Shown: positions 17,864-27,201 of the stretch, piece after piece
Layout of the letters: every line of letters starts with the position of its first letter
Numbering within the stretch: the stretch's first letter is position 1
NCBI RefSeq assembly: GCF_000745425.1
Contig: NZ_JQJH01000001.1
Location: 62,001-126,000 of the forward strand
Source of the DNA: Beijerinckia mobilis
GTDB lineage: Bacteria; Pseudomonadota; Alphaproteobacteria; Rhizobiales; Beijerinckiaceae
DNA length: 64,000 bases
Direction of reading: 5' to 3'
Notes under the pieces: model-generated
What the model saw: only the letters and a program-made list of their open reading frames with translations
What the model was told of the DNA's origin: nothing
Databases searched by the model: none
Made by a program: the position numbers and the translations under genes

Positions 17864-18676
17864 ATGCAAAGGCTGATGACCCAATGGACGAAGGCAAGGA
17901 GCGGGGGAGTCACCCGCACTCTGCGCGCGCATGCCCTTCTCGCGACGGCGCTGACGATGGCCTTGCTTGGTGGCGCTCTTTCACCCGCTGAGGCAGTGAC
18001 AAACCGCCAGCCGGAGGCCGGGCCCGCAGCGAAACAGTCCGGGAAGACAAGCTCACAGCCATCAATGACGCGAATGGCGGCAGCCAAGCCCGCGACGCCC
18101 GCAAAGCCGTCGCCAGCCCCTGCACCCGCGCCCGCCTTCATCCCGATGGACGAAGCAACCGCCATCCAGAAAGCCAATGCCTATTTCAGCTCGGCGACGA
18201 CTATGGTTGGCGATTTCGTGCAGGTCGGCAGCGACGGCCGGCGCACGGAAGGCAAGCTCTATGTCCAGCGCCCCGGACGCCTGCGCTTTGAATATGCCCT
18301 GCCAGCGACGCTCGAAATCGTCGCGGACGGCCTGTCGCTCGCAATCCACGACCGCCGTACCGCCACCAAGGACGTCTATTTCATCAGTCAGACGCCGCTG
18401 AAATTTCTGTTGAAAGACCAGGTGGATCTCGCCCGCGACGTCAAGGTGGTGGAAGTCGTGAGCGACCCTTCAGCGGTCACGATCGTGATCGAGGACAAGG
18501 CGACATTCGGCGGCACGTCGCGCATCAATCTGGTGTTCGATCCAGTCAAGTTCACTCTCAAGCAATGGAAAGTAACCGATCCGCAAGGCTATGAAACACT
18601 GGTCTCGCTGTTCAATCTGGACCTGAGCAAGAAGCCGGATCCCGGACTTTTCCAGCTTTCCCCCGATCATCTGTAA
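17864..18676 (+). CDS. LolA-like outer-membrane lipoprotein carrier / sorting protein
   Basis: A periplasmic protein of 270 residues. The N-terminus has a basic segment and a hydrophobic signal ending in SPAEA. A long Pro/Ala-rich linker (about residues 50-100) follows, then a LolA/LolB-fold domain: QKANAYFSSATTMVGDFVQVGSDGRRTEGKLYVQRPGRLRFEY is the characteristic first half. The family carries lipoproteins from LolCDE to the outer membrane; many alphaproteobacterial homologues are annotated as DUF2092-like or outer-membrane lipoprotein carriers. AAGAGG at 17851-17856 fixes ATG 17864. The linker is longer than in E. coli LolA. A strong terminator follows at 18847. Confidence 0.85.
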   Translation: MQRLMTQWTKARSGGVTRTLRAHALLATALTMALLGGALSPAEAVTNRQPEAGPAAKQSGKTSSQPSMTRMAAAKPATPAKPSPAPAPAPAFIPMDEATAIQKANAYFSSATTMVGDFVQVGSDGRRTEGKLYVQRPGRLRFEYALPATLEIVADGLSLAIHDRRTATKDVYFISQTPLKFLLKDQVDLARDVKVVEVVSDPSAVTIVIEDKATFGGTSRINLVFDPVKFTLKQWKVTDPQGYETLVSLFNLDLSKKPDPGLFQLSPDHL

Positions 18677-19300
18677 GACACGTTAATTTGAGGATCAGAT
18701 TGCCCGATTTTGCCTCCTGCGACGCTTGTCGAGCGGCATTGGCGGGCCTATTTGAGCCCCGTGCAGGCGATCAGCCGATCGAGACGTATCCCCCGTTTCG
18801 GTTCGATCGGTTCATGCCGGTTCCCCTCCCGGCACATCGCTGCAAGAGGGCGCTCGGTCCCCCCGACCGGGCGCCCTTATTTTATGCCTTTTTTCTCATC
18901 GACGCGCTCAGACCCAATCCCGGCAAGAACAATCCCTTGAGCCTTGGGCTCCGTGACTTGGACTCCCGGCTTTAGACTCTCGGATTTAGACTTGGGGATT
19001 TCCCCCGGCGATGACGGGGCGGCGCCTCCCCATGGGACCTCATTGATTCAACAGGCCGGAAGCAATGAGACTTCCTATAACGACGGCCAAAGCCGTATCG
19101 GAAAGCGCGAATTCCTGATAGTGGAGCCTCCGCTCGAGTCGTTCGTCCCGGTCAAAATTGCCACTATGCTCTCATCCATACAGGGCTAAGGGACCAATTT
19201 TCGGGATCGCTCAGACAGGCAGCAATACAGCCCGTCCGTTTCGGTGCCCTTGATGCTGCAACGAGACATTATGGCATCACTTGAAGGAAGGGACAGGATC
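18677..19300. other. Intergenic region with a strong terminator
   Basis: I see no gene in this 620-bp stretch. It holds the terminator at 18847-18885 and must carry the xthA promoter. A 95-codon frame at 18688-18975 crosses the terminator and is not credible. Confidence 0.4.
18847..18885 (+). terminator. Rho-independent terminator downstream of LolA-like gene
   Basis: AGGGCGC-T-CGGT, loop, ACCG-G-GCGCCCT forms a long GC-rich stem followed by TATTTTATG. This is the best-formed intrinsic terminator in the window. It lies about 170 bp after the LolA-like stop codon. Confidence 0.8.
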
Positions 19301-20116
19301 GTGCGTTTCAGCCTCGCCACATGGAACATCAATTCGGTTCGGCTGCGCATTGATCTCGTGTCCCGTTTCCTGACCGAACAAGCGCCAGACGTCCTGTGTC
19401 TTCAGGAAACCAAATGCCGGGATTCCGAATTCCCGCTGTCAGCTTTTCACAAGCTTGGCTATCCGCATGTCGCGATCTGCGGCCAGAAGGGCTACCATGG
19501 GGTGGCTATCGCCTCGAAAATCCCTTTCCTCGAAAACGGACGGAGGGATTTCTGCGCCAAAGGCGATGCACGCCATCTCACCGTGACCCTGGCACCGCTG
19601 CCGGAACGTCCGATCACTTTGCACAATTTCTATGTTCCGGCCGGCGGCGACGAGCCGGATCCCGCGATCAATCCGAAATTCGCCCATAAACTCGCCTTCC
19701 TGGACGAAATGGCCGAATGGATGCAAACGGACAAGATTGCGGAACGCGATGCGATTATCGTCGGGGATCTCAACATTGCACCGCTCGAAACCGATGTCTG
19801 GAATCACAAGGCGCTTTTGAAAGTGGTGAGCCATACGCCGATCGAAGTTGAAAAACTTGGTCGGGTGCTCGCCGCCGGGCCATGGGTCGATGCCTTGCGT
19901 CATCATATCGCGCCGGAAGAAAAGCTCTATACATGGTGGAGCTATCGCTCGCCCGATTGGGCGAAGGCCAACAAGGGACGCAGACTCGACCACATCTGGG
20001 TCAGCGAAAGCCTCAAGCGCCATCTCGATGGTCTCGCGATCTTCCGGGAAAGCCGCGGCTGGGAACGGCCGTCAGATCACGTTCCCGTCCTTGTGCACCT
20101 GAATCTGGCGGGATGA
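19301..20116 (+). CDS. xthA: Exodeoxyribonuclease III (AP endonuclease)
   Basis: The major AP endonuclease/3'-5' exonuclease for base-excision repair, 271 residues. Motifs of the EEP superfamily are intact: ATWNINSVR, LQETK (metal-binding Glu), NFYVPAGGDE, GDLNIAP (Asp/Asn) and RLDHIWVS, ending SDHVPV (catalytic Asp-His). I prefer GTG 19301 because it gives the usual XthA N-terminus and follows AAGGAAGGGACAGGA; ATGs at 19244 and 19271 are in frame but add residues unlike the family. Likely monocistronic. Confidence 0.95.
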   Translation: MRFSLATWNINSVRLRIDLVSRFLTEQAPDVLCLQETKCRDSEFPLSAFHKLGYPHVAICGQKGYHGVAIASKIPFLENGRRDFCAKGDARHLTVTLAPLPERPITLHNFYVPAGGDEPDPAINPKFAHKLAFLDEMAEWMQTDKIAERDAIIVGDLNIAPLETDVWNHKALLKVVSHTPIEVEKLGRVLAAGPWVDALRHHIAPEEKLYTWWSYRSPDWAKANKGRRLDHIWVSESLKRHLDGLAIFRESRGWERPSDHVPVLVHLNLAG

Positions 20117-20139
20117 CCCCCTCTTTTTAAGACACTGAG

Positions 20140-20179
20140 CCGACAACAAGAGAGCCCGGACCATTGCGATGCCGGGCTC
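20140..20179 (-). terminator. Terminator for the YdcH-like gene at 20226
   Basis: GAGCCCGG (20152-20159) pairs with CCGGGCTC (20172-20179). On the minus strand it is followed by TCTTGTTGTC, 47 bp beyond the small protein's stop codon. Confidence 0.6.
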
Positions 20180-20225
20180 GAAAACGCTGTGAAAAAGGGA
20201 TCGGGCCCCGAAAGGTGTCTTGATG

Positions 20226-20411
20226 TCAGGAGCTCACAACAAGGATTTCACCCTTGAGCCTCGCGATCTCATCCTTGAGCGAGAGCTTTCGGCGCTTCAA
20301 TTCGGCAAGTTTCAACGGGTCGGAAGCAGGTCGGAGCATTTCCTGGCTAATTTCCTTTTCGAGAGCATCATGGCGTAGTTCAAGCGTGGCCAAATGGTTT
20401 TCAAAAGACAT
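20226..20411 (-). CDS. Small YdcH/DUF465 family protein
   Basis: A 61-residue helical protein starting MSFENHLATLELRHDALEKE, with the central LKLAELKRRKLSLKDEIARLKG block that defines the DUF465/YdcH family. GAGGAG upstream of ATG 20411 fixes the start, although the frame is open to 20663. These proteins are predicted antiparallel coiled coils of unknown function, common in alphaproteobacteria, often in pairs. A paralogue is encoded divergently at 20914. Confidence 0.88.
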   Translation of the reverse strand: MSFENHLATLELRHDALEKEISQEMLRPASDPLKLAELKRRKLSLKDEIARLKGEILVVSS

Positions 20412-20913
20412 AGGGCACTCCTCGAATATTGACCGATGAATTGCACGCGCATCCGCCCTCCCCCTTCGAAGACAAGGCTTCGCAACGGGTTCGAGGCGAA
20501 AGCCGCCTGCGCCGATTGTCGCGAGCTCCCTGACCATACCCTTCATCGACAGACGAACAGGCACGGGGCGGAGCTCCCGCCTTACCGTCCTTGCTTTCCT
20601 TAGAGACCCGTTAATGGTAAAGATTGATAATCTGTCCCGGGCCCGGTTTCTGGCCGCTTTCATTCGAAAACGGCCTATGAACGTGACACAAGTTTCCTGT
20701 CTTGCGAAGTGGAATTATATGCCGGCATAAGCTTAAGCAGCATGATGGATGTTTCTCCAGTTTTAGGAACTCTCCACTTTTTCAAGTGCATAGGAATGAG
20801 TCCGGCGCGCTCGGCAATCCTCTTCAAACAATTTCCCTGCGACGATCGGCCAAACGACAGGCCTACGGTGACCGCAAAGGGAAGACGAGACTCCAGAGAG
20901 TTGAAGGCAATCG
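20412..20913. other. Divergent region between two YdcH-like genes
   Basis: I see no convincing gene in this 500-bp stretch, which separates two divergent paralogues and should contain both promoters. The minus-strand frame across 20675-21115 overlaps the paralogue and has no protein character. Confidence 0.4.
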
Positions 20914-21132
20914 ATGGCAGATAAACTGAGCGAGGATGAACGCATCTCGTTGCAGAAAGAACTTGAGCATTTGCGAGAGGAACATCGCGATCTCGACGCC
21001 GCCATCGAAGCTCTTCTGCATCTTGGGACGACCGACCGGCTTCAGGTCCAACGGCTAAAGAAACGCAAGCTGGTCCTGCGCGACCGCATCGTCTATCTCG
21101 AAGACCAGCTGACACCCGATATCATCGCCTGA
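20914..21132 (+). CDS. Small YdcH/DUF465 family protein (paralogue)
   Basis: A 72-residue protein, almost entirely helical and charged. It contains ERISLQKELEHLREEHRDLDAAI and LQVQRLKKRKLVLRDRI, the DUF465 signature with the basic KRKL turn. It is clearly related to the 61-residue protein at 20226-20411, transcribed the other way. ATG 20914 follows AGAGAGTTGAAGG. Function unknown; the predicted coiled-coil hairpin suggests a protein-binding role. Confidence 0.88.
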   Translation: MADKLSEDERISLQKELEHLREEHRDLDAAIEALLHLGTTDRLQVQRLKKRKLVLRDRIVYLEDQLTPDIIA

Positions 21133-21251
21133 CGCCAACCGGCTGCTCCCTGAGAGATCCACTTGGCGGGAGGTTGGATTGGAGAAGACATCGGCTTGGC
21201 GCAAGCTTGGCGCGTTAGAACGGCGGCGTGAAAGACTGCGCCAGGGCCGTT

Positions 21252-24200
21252 ATGACTACTCTGCTTTGCCACGAACATTCGACACAGGACCATAAAAGCT
21301 TCAACGATGAAGACGGGGCCGTACCCGTCGTCGCCCGAAACGATCCTGATCGAGACGACTCGGATCGAGCCGATAACGGCCCCAGTCTTTCCTCCACCTT
21401 TCTTCTTCCCGCCATCGAAATGCATCGGGTCGGCAGGTTCGATCAGGCGGAAGCACTTTACGAACGTATTCTCCTCGCCGAGCCAGAGAATGCCCTTTGT
21501 CTGCATCACCTCGGTCTGATTGCACATCAGCACGGCGATCTGGCGACTGCCATCGCTCGGCTCGAGCAAGCGATCCGGGTCAAGCCCGATTACGTCGAGG
21601 CCCTCACCAATCTCGCCGCCCTCTATCGGGCGCAAGGGCTTTTTTCCAAGGCGATCGAAACCTGCCGAGCGGCACTCGCGCAGGATCCGTCGCATGCCAT
21701 CGCTTATAGCAATCAGGGCGGCGCCCATGAAGATTTGGGCGAGCAGGAGGAAGCGCTTGCCTGCTACCGGAAGGCCGCTTCCCTCAATCCGGCTTTCATC
21801 GAGGCGGCGCTCAATGCCGCGCATCTGCTGCGGCGCCTGCAACGCCGCGAGGAAGCCATTGCCGCCTGCGAGACCCTGATCGCCCATCGCCCCGATGCCG
21901 CCGAGCCTCATATGGTGCTCGGCAATATCCTGCGTGATCTTGGCCGCCATGAAGCGGCGCGCGCCGCCTATGAGCAGGCGCTGGCCCTGCGGCCTGATTA
22001 TGCAGAAGCTTATAACAACCTCGGCAATACGCTGCATGCGCAAGGCAAATATGAGGAGGCCAGGAGGGCCTTTACCGAGGCGATCCGCATCAAGCCGGAT
22101 TTCGCGCAGGCGCATGCGGGACTTGGCGTGACGCTCGAAAGCCTCAAGCGTCCAAGGGAAGCCATCGCCTCGTTCCAGACCGCGCTCCATCATGATCCGC
22201 AGATGTTGAATTTAAGGCTCTGGCTGCATCATCGCCGCCGGGCGATCTGCGATTGGCACCACATCATGGAAGACGAAGCCGAATTGCATCGGCAATTCGC
22301 GACCAACACGAATATCGGCAACCCGTTTCCCCTCATCAGCATGGAAACCAGCGCCGCCGAACAATACCGGCTCCATCGCGCTTTTGGCGAAACCTTTGGA
22401 AACAAGCAGGATGCCTTCGTCCATGTCCCGCGGCCACGCGGTACACGCAGGCTCAAGATCGGCTATCTCTCCAGTGATTTCTACCGCCATGCGACCGCCC
22501 TCCTGATGGTCGAGCTATTTGAACGCCATGACCGCGAGGCTTTCGAAATCATCGCCTATTCGCATGGCCCGGACGATCACAGCGAGCTGGGGATCCGCAC
22601 ACGCGAGGCTTTCGATCGTTTCGTCGACATCAACGCCCTTTCGGATTTTGAAGCGGCAAGCCTCATCTATAGCGACGGCATCGATATTCTCATCGACCTC
22701 AAGGGATATACCGGCAATGCGCGGACCGGCATTCTCGGCCTGCGCCCGGCGCCGATCCAGGTCAACTTCCTCGGCTTTCCCGGCACGATGGGAGTCGATT
22801 TCATTGATTACATCATCGCCGATCCGATTGTGGCACCAATGGATCAGCAACCCTTCTTCGGCGAGCGGATCGTGCATATGCCGCATTCCTATCAGCCTAA
22901 TGACTCACGCCGGATGATCGCCGATCTGACACCGACCCGCTCCGGCTGCGGCCTGCCGGAGGAAGGTTTCGTTTTCTGCTGCTTCAACAATTCCTATAAA
23001 ATTACGCCAGCCCTGTTCGATCTGTGGATGCGGCTTCTCGATTCCGTTCCTGGCAGCGTTCTATGGCTGCTCGAACCGCATCCAATTGTACGGGACAATC
23101 TCGGCCAGGAAGCCAAAAAACGCGGCATCGACCCGTCACGGCTCGTCTTCGCCCCAAAGATCGCCATTGCCGATCATCTGGCCCGCCACCGGCTCGCCGA
23201 TCTTTTCATCGATTGCCTGCCCTGTAACGCGCATACGACGGCAAGCGATGCGCTCTGGGCCGGCCTGCCGGTGCTCACCTGCCTTGGTCAGACATTTGCC
23301 GGACGCGTCGCCGCCAGTCTGCTGCAAGCCGTCGGCCTGCCTGAGCTCATCATGGCCACGTTCGAAGATTACGAGGCCGAGGCGCTTCGGCTCGCCCGTG
23401 ATCCCGCCGCGCTGCAGACTCTACGCCGCAAATTGCTGACGCTGCGCCATAAGGCACCGCTTTTCGATATCGCCCTTTATACCCGCCATCTCGAGCGCGC
23501 CTATCAGCAGATGTGGTCCGTCTTCGAGGCGGGCCAGACGCCGCTGGCCTTCGCCGTCGAACCAACCCATGCGGCCGAGGATGCCAAGCCCGCGGAAATA
23601 GCCCGCATCGCTTTCAAGGCCTGCCCCTTGTGCGGCGGATCCTTCAGCGCGCTCCTCACCGCAGATGTAAACCCCGATCCGCTCTACCGCTCCGTTCTGC
23701 CGGGGCAAGTTGAATGGGAACGCTGCCATGAATGCGGCCATGTCTTCGCCGAAGGCGCCTTCCCCGATCATGTGCAAATAGCGCATTTCGCTCGGCCCTT
23801 GCCCGAGGAAGCGGTCGGGCATGATCTGGAAAAGCAGCGCTCCCTGTCCGCCGCCATTGTCACGCAGGTTATGCAGTTCCTGCCACGCGCCGAAGGCTCC
23901 TGGCTCGATGTGGGTTTCGGCAATGGCTCCTTGCTTTTCACGGCGGAAGAATGGGGGTTCGTACCGGTCGGAATTGAACGCAGGCCACAGCACGCCGAAA
24001 TCCTGAAAAACCTCGGTTATGAAGCCTCTTGCGGGCAGATGGCGGAGCATGGCTGGAATGAGCATTTCAGCGTCATCAGCCTGAGCCGCACTCTCGAGCG
24101 GGTGGCTGAGCCCCTAGCCGAATTACGCATTGCCCGGCGGCAGTTGCGGCGAGACGGAGTCCTGTTTCTATCGTTGCGCAACCGGGGATCGATGGTGTGG

Positions 24201-24398
24201 CGCCTGCTGCAAGCCGGTCAGGAAAACCCCTATTGGGGAGATCTGCGGGCGGTCCATCTCTTCGACCGCGCCCGCATTGAAACACTGCTCGTAGAAGTCG
24301 GGTTTCAGCCCCTTTCCTTCATGATCGACGCGCGTTTTGCACTCGGCATGGGAATTTTAGCGGTTCGCGATGATTCTCCCCTGCTGGACCACGAGTGA
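21252..24398 (+). CDS. TPR / SPINDLY-type O-GlcNAc transferase fused to a methyltransferase
   Basis: A three-part protein of about 1048 residues. First come about eight TPR repeats (within residues 50-330; for example AEAYNNLGNTLHAQGKYEEA). Next is a GT41 catalytic region (about 400-765), starting LKIGYLSSDFYRHA, with the CFNNSYKITP and DCLPCNAHTTASDALWAGLPV signatures of SPINDLY/OGT. Last is a C-terminal SAM-methyltransferase region (about 790-1040) led by a zinc-ribbon-like CPLCGG...CHECGH and motif I LDVGFGNGS. Bacterial GT41 enzymes glycosylate proteins with GlcNAc or other sugars, but substrate here is unknown. ATG 21252 (AGGG upstream) and GTG 21228 are both possible. The methyltransferase tail resembles the CPLCG-type sugar/polysaccharide methyltransferases and is unusual on a GT41. 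Confidence 0.87.
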   Translation: MTTLLCHEHSTQDHKSFNDEDGAVPVVARNDPDRDDSDRADNGPSLSSTFLLPAIEMHRVGRFDQAEALYERILLAEPENALCLHHLGLIAHQHGDLATAIARLEQAIRVKPDYVEALTNLAALYRAQGLFSKAIETCRAALAQDPSHAIAYSNQGGAHEDLGEQEEALACYRKAASLNPAFIEAALNAAHLLRRLQRREEAIAACETLIAHRPDAAEPHMVLGNILRDLGRHEAARAAYEQALALRPDYAEAYNNLGNTLHAQGKYEEARRAFTEAIRIKPDFAQAHAGLGVTLESLKRPREAIASFQTALHHDPQMLNLRLWLHHRRRAICDWHHIMEDEAELHRQFATNTNIGNPFPLISMETSAAEQYRLHRAFGETFGNKQDAFVHVPRPRGTRRLKIGYLSSDFYRHATALLMVELFERHDREAFEIIAYSHGPDDHSELGIRTREAFDRFVDINALSDFEAASLIYSDGIDILIDLKGYTGNARTGILGLRPAPIQVNFLGFPGTMGVDFIDYIIADPIVAPMDQQPFFGERIVHMPHSYQPNDSRRMIADLTPTRSGCGLPEEGFVFCCFNNSYKITPALFDLWMRLLDSVPGSVLWLLEPHPIVRDNLGQEAKKRGIDPSRLVFAPKIAIADHLARHRLADLFIDCLPCNAHTTASDALWAGLPVLTCLGQTFAGRVAASLLQAVGLPELIMATFEDYEAEALRLARDPAALQTLRRKLLTLRHKAPLFDIALYTRHLERAYQQMWSVFEAGQTPLAFAVEPTHAAEDAKPAEIARIAFKACPLCGGSFSALLTADVNPDPLYRSVLPGQVEWERCHECGHVFAEGAFPDHVQIAHFARPLPEEAVGHDLEKQRSLSAAIVTQVMQFLPRAEGSWLDVGFGNGSLLFTAEEWGFVPVGIERRPQHAEILKNLGYEASCGQMAEHGWNEHFSVISLSRTLERVAEPLAELRIARRQLRRDGVLFLSLRNRGSMVWRLLQAGQENPYWGDLRAVHLFDRARIETLLVEVGFQPLSFMIDARFALGMGILAVRDDSPLLDHE

Positions 24399-24912
24399 CC
24401 GGCTTGGGTCTGTATCGCCCTGAGCTTGGGTAACCTTGCACCTGGTCCATCGGCTGATGGACATTCCGCCAGCTCCGTTTTCGGAGGGACCGGATCCTTG
24501 CCGCTTGACACTTTCCTGCTGGGACAAGGATCCCTTTGAGAGCATTTCGGATAAATCCGGAAACGCTCCCCTTCAAAACAGATGCGTATTTTCAAGGGAA
24601 GGAAGGCGAAAAGCGATTCACCCTTATCGGAAAAGACTCAAGAACGGCAAATCCTCGAGCATTCAGTGTCGTGCTTGAGGCCCGTCGAGATTTTGCCTCA
24701 AAAGCGATCGAGTGCTTGCGCGCGCTGGCCTGTTCGTTTATGCCGCTGCTTTCGCGATGAATGGACCATCGCCGCGCGACAATGTCTCCGCTTTCCGGGC
24801 CTGGAGTTCTGAACTCTGAAATCAGGCTGTGGTCCGAAAGGCCCATTGAAACGACGGCAAGCGGCCGCTGTCAGCGGCATGCTTTCATGGATAAGCTTTG
24901 CGGAGTTATTCA
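24399..24912. other. Intergenic region with decayed palindromic repeats
   Basis: No gene recognised. Repeat-like elements lie at 24539-24568 (AGAGCATTTCGGAT / ATCCGGAAACGCTC) and 24591-24660 (partial copy with AAAGCGATTCACCC). The purEK promoter must lie in the right part. Confidence 0.45.
24539..24568. repeat. Dispersed palindromic repeat, hybrid of the two flavours
   Basis: The left arm is AGAGCATTTC-GGAT and the right arm ATCC-GGAAACGCTC. The left end belongs to the GAGCATTTTC type and the right end to the GAAACGCTC type, which links the two flavours into one family. Confidence 0.55.
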
Positions 24913-25422
24913 TTGCCGTCGCCTACAATCAAGCTCGTCGCGCTCATCATGGGCAGCCAATCCGATTGGCAGACCATGCGCTATGCCGCGGATGTTCTGA
25001 CCGCGCTCGAAATCAGCTTCGAGCCGCTCATCATTTCCGCCCATCGCACCCCACACCGTCTGGCGGCCTTCGCCACGGGAGCCAAGGAAGCGGGCTTCAA
25101 GGTCATTATTGCGGGTGCCGGCGGAGCCGCGCATCTACCCGGCATGACGGCGGCTTTCACTTCGCTGCCGGTTCTCGGCGTTCCCGTCGAGAGCAAGAGC
25201 CTCGCAGGGCTTGATTCCCTTTATTCCATTGTGCAGATGCCCGGTGGCGTGCCAGTCGGCACCCTGGCGATCGGCAAACCGGGGGCCATCAATGCCGCCT
25301 TGCTCGCGGCGGCAATCCTCGCGCTTGGCGACGAGGAACTCGACCAGCGGTTGACATCCTGGCGCTCCGCACAAACGGAATCGGTCGCGATCACCCCCCG
25401 CGACGAGGATGAAGCGCAATGA
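24913..25422 (+). CDS. purE: N5-carboxyaminoimidazole ribonucleotide mutase
   Basis: PurE (class I) converts N5-CAIR to CAIR in purine synthesis, downstream of PurK. The product has 169 residues and contains IMGSQSDW near the N-terminus, [21 protein letters not shown] and [33 protein letters not shown], all signature blocks. I prefer TTG 24913, with GGAG at 24902-24905; an earlier TTG at 24898 is also in frame. The stop overlaps the purK start by four bases (ATGA), so the two are translationally coupled. Confidence 0.94.
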   Translation: MPSPTIKLVALIMGSQSDWQTMRYAADVLTALEISFEPLIISAHRTPHRLAAFATGAKEAGFKVIIAGAGGAAHLPGMTAAFTSLPVLGVPVESKSLAGLDSLYSIVQMPGGVPVGTLAIGKPGAINAALLAAAILALGDEELDQRLTSWRSAQTESVAITPRDEDEAQ

Positions 25423-26516
25423 AATTCCCGCTGGCTCCCAATGCCACCATCGGAATATTGGGCGGCGGCCAGCTCGGCCGCATGCTGGCTCTCGCCGCCG
25501 CAAGGCTTGGGCTGAAGACCCGGATCTACGCTCCCGAGCCCGACAGTCCGGCTTTCGACGTCAGCTCCGGCCATCGGATCGGCGCTTATGAAGACGAGGG
25601 CGAGCTAGCGCTCTTTGCGGCAGAGGTCGATGTCGTCACCTATGAATTCGAAAATGTACCGGCCCGCACGGTTTCGGTTCTCGAAGAGAGCGTGAAAGTC
25701 TTCCCTGGCGCGGCAGCGCTGACGGTGAGCCAGGATCGTCTCGCCGAAAAGGAATTCATGAGTTCTCTCGGCATTGCCACAGCTGCCTATCTCGCCGTGG
25801 ACGATGCCGGAGCACTGGCGCGCGCGGTAGCCCAGCTCGGCCGTCCTTCCATCTTGAAAACCCGCAGATTCGGCTACGACGGAAAAGGCCAAATTCTCAT
25901 CCGGGAAGGCGCCGATCTTGCGGCCTGCTTCCGTTCCCTTGGCGATTCACCCGGCAACCATTCCGCCATCCTCGAGGGATTCGTACCCTTTCTCAAGGAA
26001 GTTTCCGTAGTGGCGGCGCGTGACATGCACGGCGGTTTTGCGGCTTTCGATGTCTGCGAAAATCAGCATGAACATCACATCCTGCATCTGACCCATGCAC
26101 CGGCAGAGATTGATCCGGCAACTGCCGAGCTTGCAGTCGATATGACAAAAACCATTGCCGAAGCTCTTGATTACGTCGGAGTCCTTGCGGTGGAACTCTT
26201 CGTCGTCGAGGAACACGGCGGCAAAACGGCACTTCTCGTCAATGAAATGGCTCCGCGCGTCCATAATTCCGGCCATTGGACCGAAGGTGGTGCGGTGACG
26301 TCGCAATTCGAACAGCATATCCGCGCCATAGCCGGGTGGTCTCTTGGCTCTCCCCAAAGACATGGCCGTGCGGTGGAAATGCGTAATTTGATTGGCGATG
26401 AGGCTGATGCCTATCTTCAAATCCTGTCCGAACCAGGTGCTCGCCTCACACTCTACGGGAAACGGGAGGCGCGCTCCGGTCGCAAGATGGGGCATGTCAC
26501 CCGCATCCTCGAATAG
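25419..26516 (+). CDS. purK: N5-carboxyaminoimidazole ribonucleotide synthase
   Basis: PurK makes N5-CAIR from AIR, ATP and bicarbonate and is an ATP-grasp enzyme. It has 365 residues. The N-terminal [16 protein letters not shown] is the PurK fingerprint. ATP-grasp features follow: [13 protein letters not shown] (glycine-rich loop), [22 protein letters not shown] and the metal-binding [14 protein letters not shown]. It overlaps purE by four bases. The enzyme and its partner PurE handle an unstable intermediate, which fits the coupling. Confidence 0.96.
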   Translation: MKFPLAPNATIGILGGGQLGRMLALAAARLGLKTRIYAPEPDSPAFDVSSGHRIGAYEDEGELALFAAEVDVVTYEFENVPARTVSVLEESVKVFPGAAALTVSQDRLAEKEFMSSLGIATAAYLAVDDAGALARAVAQLGRPSILKTRRFGYDGKGQILIREGADLAACFRSLGDSPGNHSAILEGFVPFLKEVSVVAARDMHGGFAAFDVCENQHEHHILHLTHAPAEIDPATAELAVDMTKTIAEALDYVGVLAVELFVVEEHGGKTALLVNEMAPRVHNSGHWTEGGAVTSQFEQHIRAIAGWSLGSPQRHGRAVEMRNLIGDEADAYLQILSEPGARLTLYGKREARSGRKMGHVTRILE

Positions 26517-26863
26517 GTGCCTCCCTTCTTCATAGGAAAGCACCTGTCTTCCGCACGAAGCCTTTCGGTCCGGAACAATAGCGCCAGCGCATCAAACCAT
26601 CCTGAAAGTCTAAGGCTGCCACCGGAAAGGCCTTCGGCTCTTCTCTCCTCTACCTTTTTCCTGCCGCACCTTCGCAACGCTGGTCGTGCTCTCGTCTGGA
26701 GCAATCCTTGCTTGGTGCTTCCTGTCTTTTGGTCCCAGCAGAAGATTTCAAGCCTCCCTGCTGAGGAGGCGGCGGTGCTGCGCCGAACCGCATGGCTCGT
26801 GACGAGGCGGATCCATGTGATTTGGAACAGCCACGTTCACATTCCAGACTAGGAAGCTCGGCC
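26517..26863. other. Intergenic region downstream of purK
   Basis: I see no gene or clear terminator here. A GTG-started frame at 26517-26852 has a composition of shifted coding text and no recognisable domain. Confidence 0.35.
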
Positions 26864-27169
26864 ATGGCCCTCTCTGCGATTCCCGCTCTGCCTCCCGAAC
26901 GCCTTGAGGAATTGCGCCTCAAAATTCTTCCCTATCTCTACAGGACCGGTACGCCGCCGGATCATTCGGTCCAGGCCGCGAAGATCGAACAGGACCTCAA
27001 GATGACCCGCGACGAGATCCGGGCCGTGCATCATCATATTCTCCTGCTCGGCTATGTCGCCGAGCGTGCCCGCTCCGGCTTCATCGGGCTGAGTGGCAAG
27101 GGCCAGCGGGCCGCCCGCCAGATCATCGACCCAACAATTGTGGAAGATGACGAAGAATTCGACGATTGA
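26864..27169 (+). CDS. Hypothetical protein, possible winged-helix fold
   Basis: A 101-residue protein that I do not recognise. It is mostly helical: RLEELRLKILPYLYRTGTPPDHSVQAAKIEQ, then MTRDEIRAVHHHILLLGYVAERARSGF. A short basic GLSGKGQRAARQI segment and an acidic tail EDDEEFDD follow. The DLKMTRDEIRAVHHHILLLGYV segment has the spacing of a helix-turn-helix followed by a beta wing, so a DNA- or RNA-binding role is conceivable (inference). ATG 26864 has AGGAAG upstream, and the internal reading frame is intact. It stands alone between purK and an opposite-strand gene. Confidence 0.7.
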   Translation: MALSAIPALPPERLEELRLKILPYLYRTGTPPDHSVQAAKIEQDLKMTRDEIRAVHHHILLLGYVAERARSGFIGLSGKGQRAARQIIDPTIVEDDEEFDD

Positions 27170-27201
27170 GTGCGACAGAGCATCGGAGGCTCAACGCGCC
27201 C

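Noticed and set aside
18688-18975. 95-codon frame after the LolA-like gene
   Set aside because: It spans a strong terminator and lacks protein character.
26517-26852. 111-codon GTG frame after purK
   Set aside because: Ser/Pro/Leu-rich shifted-frame text with no recognisable motif.
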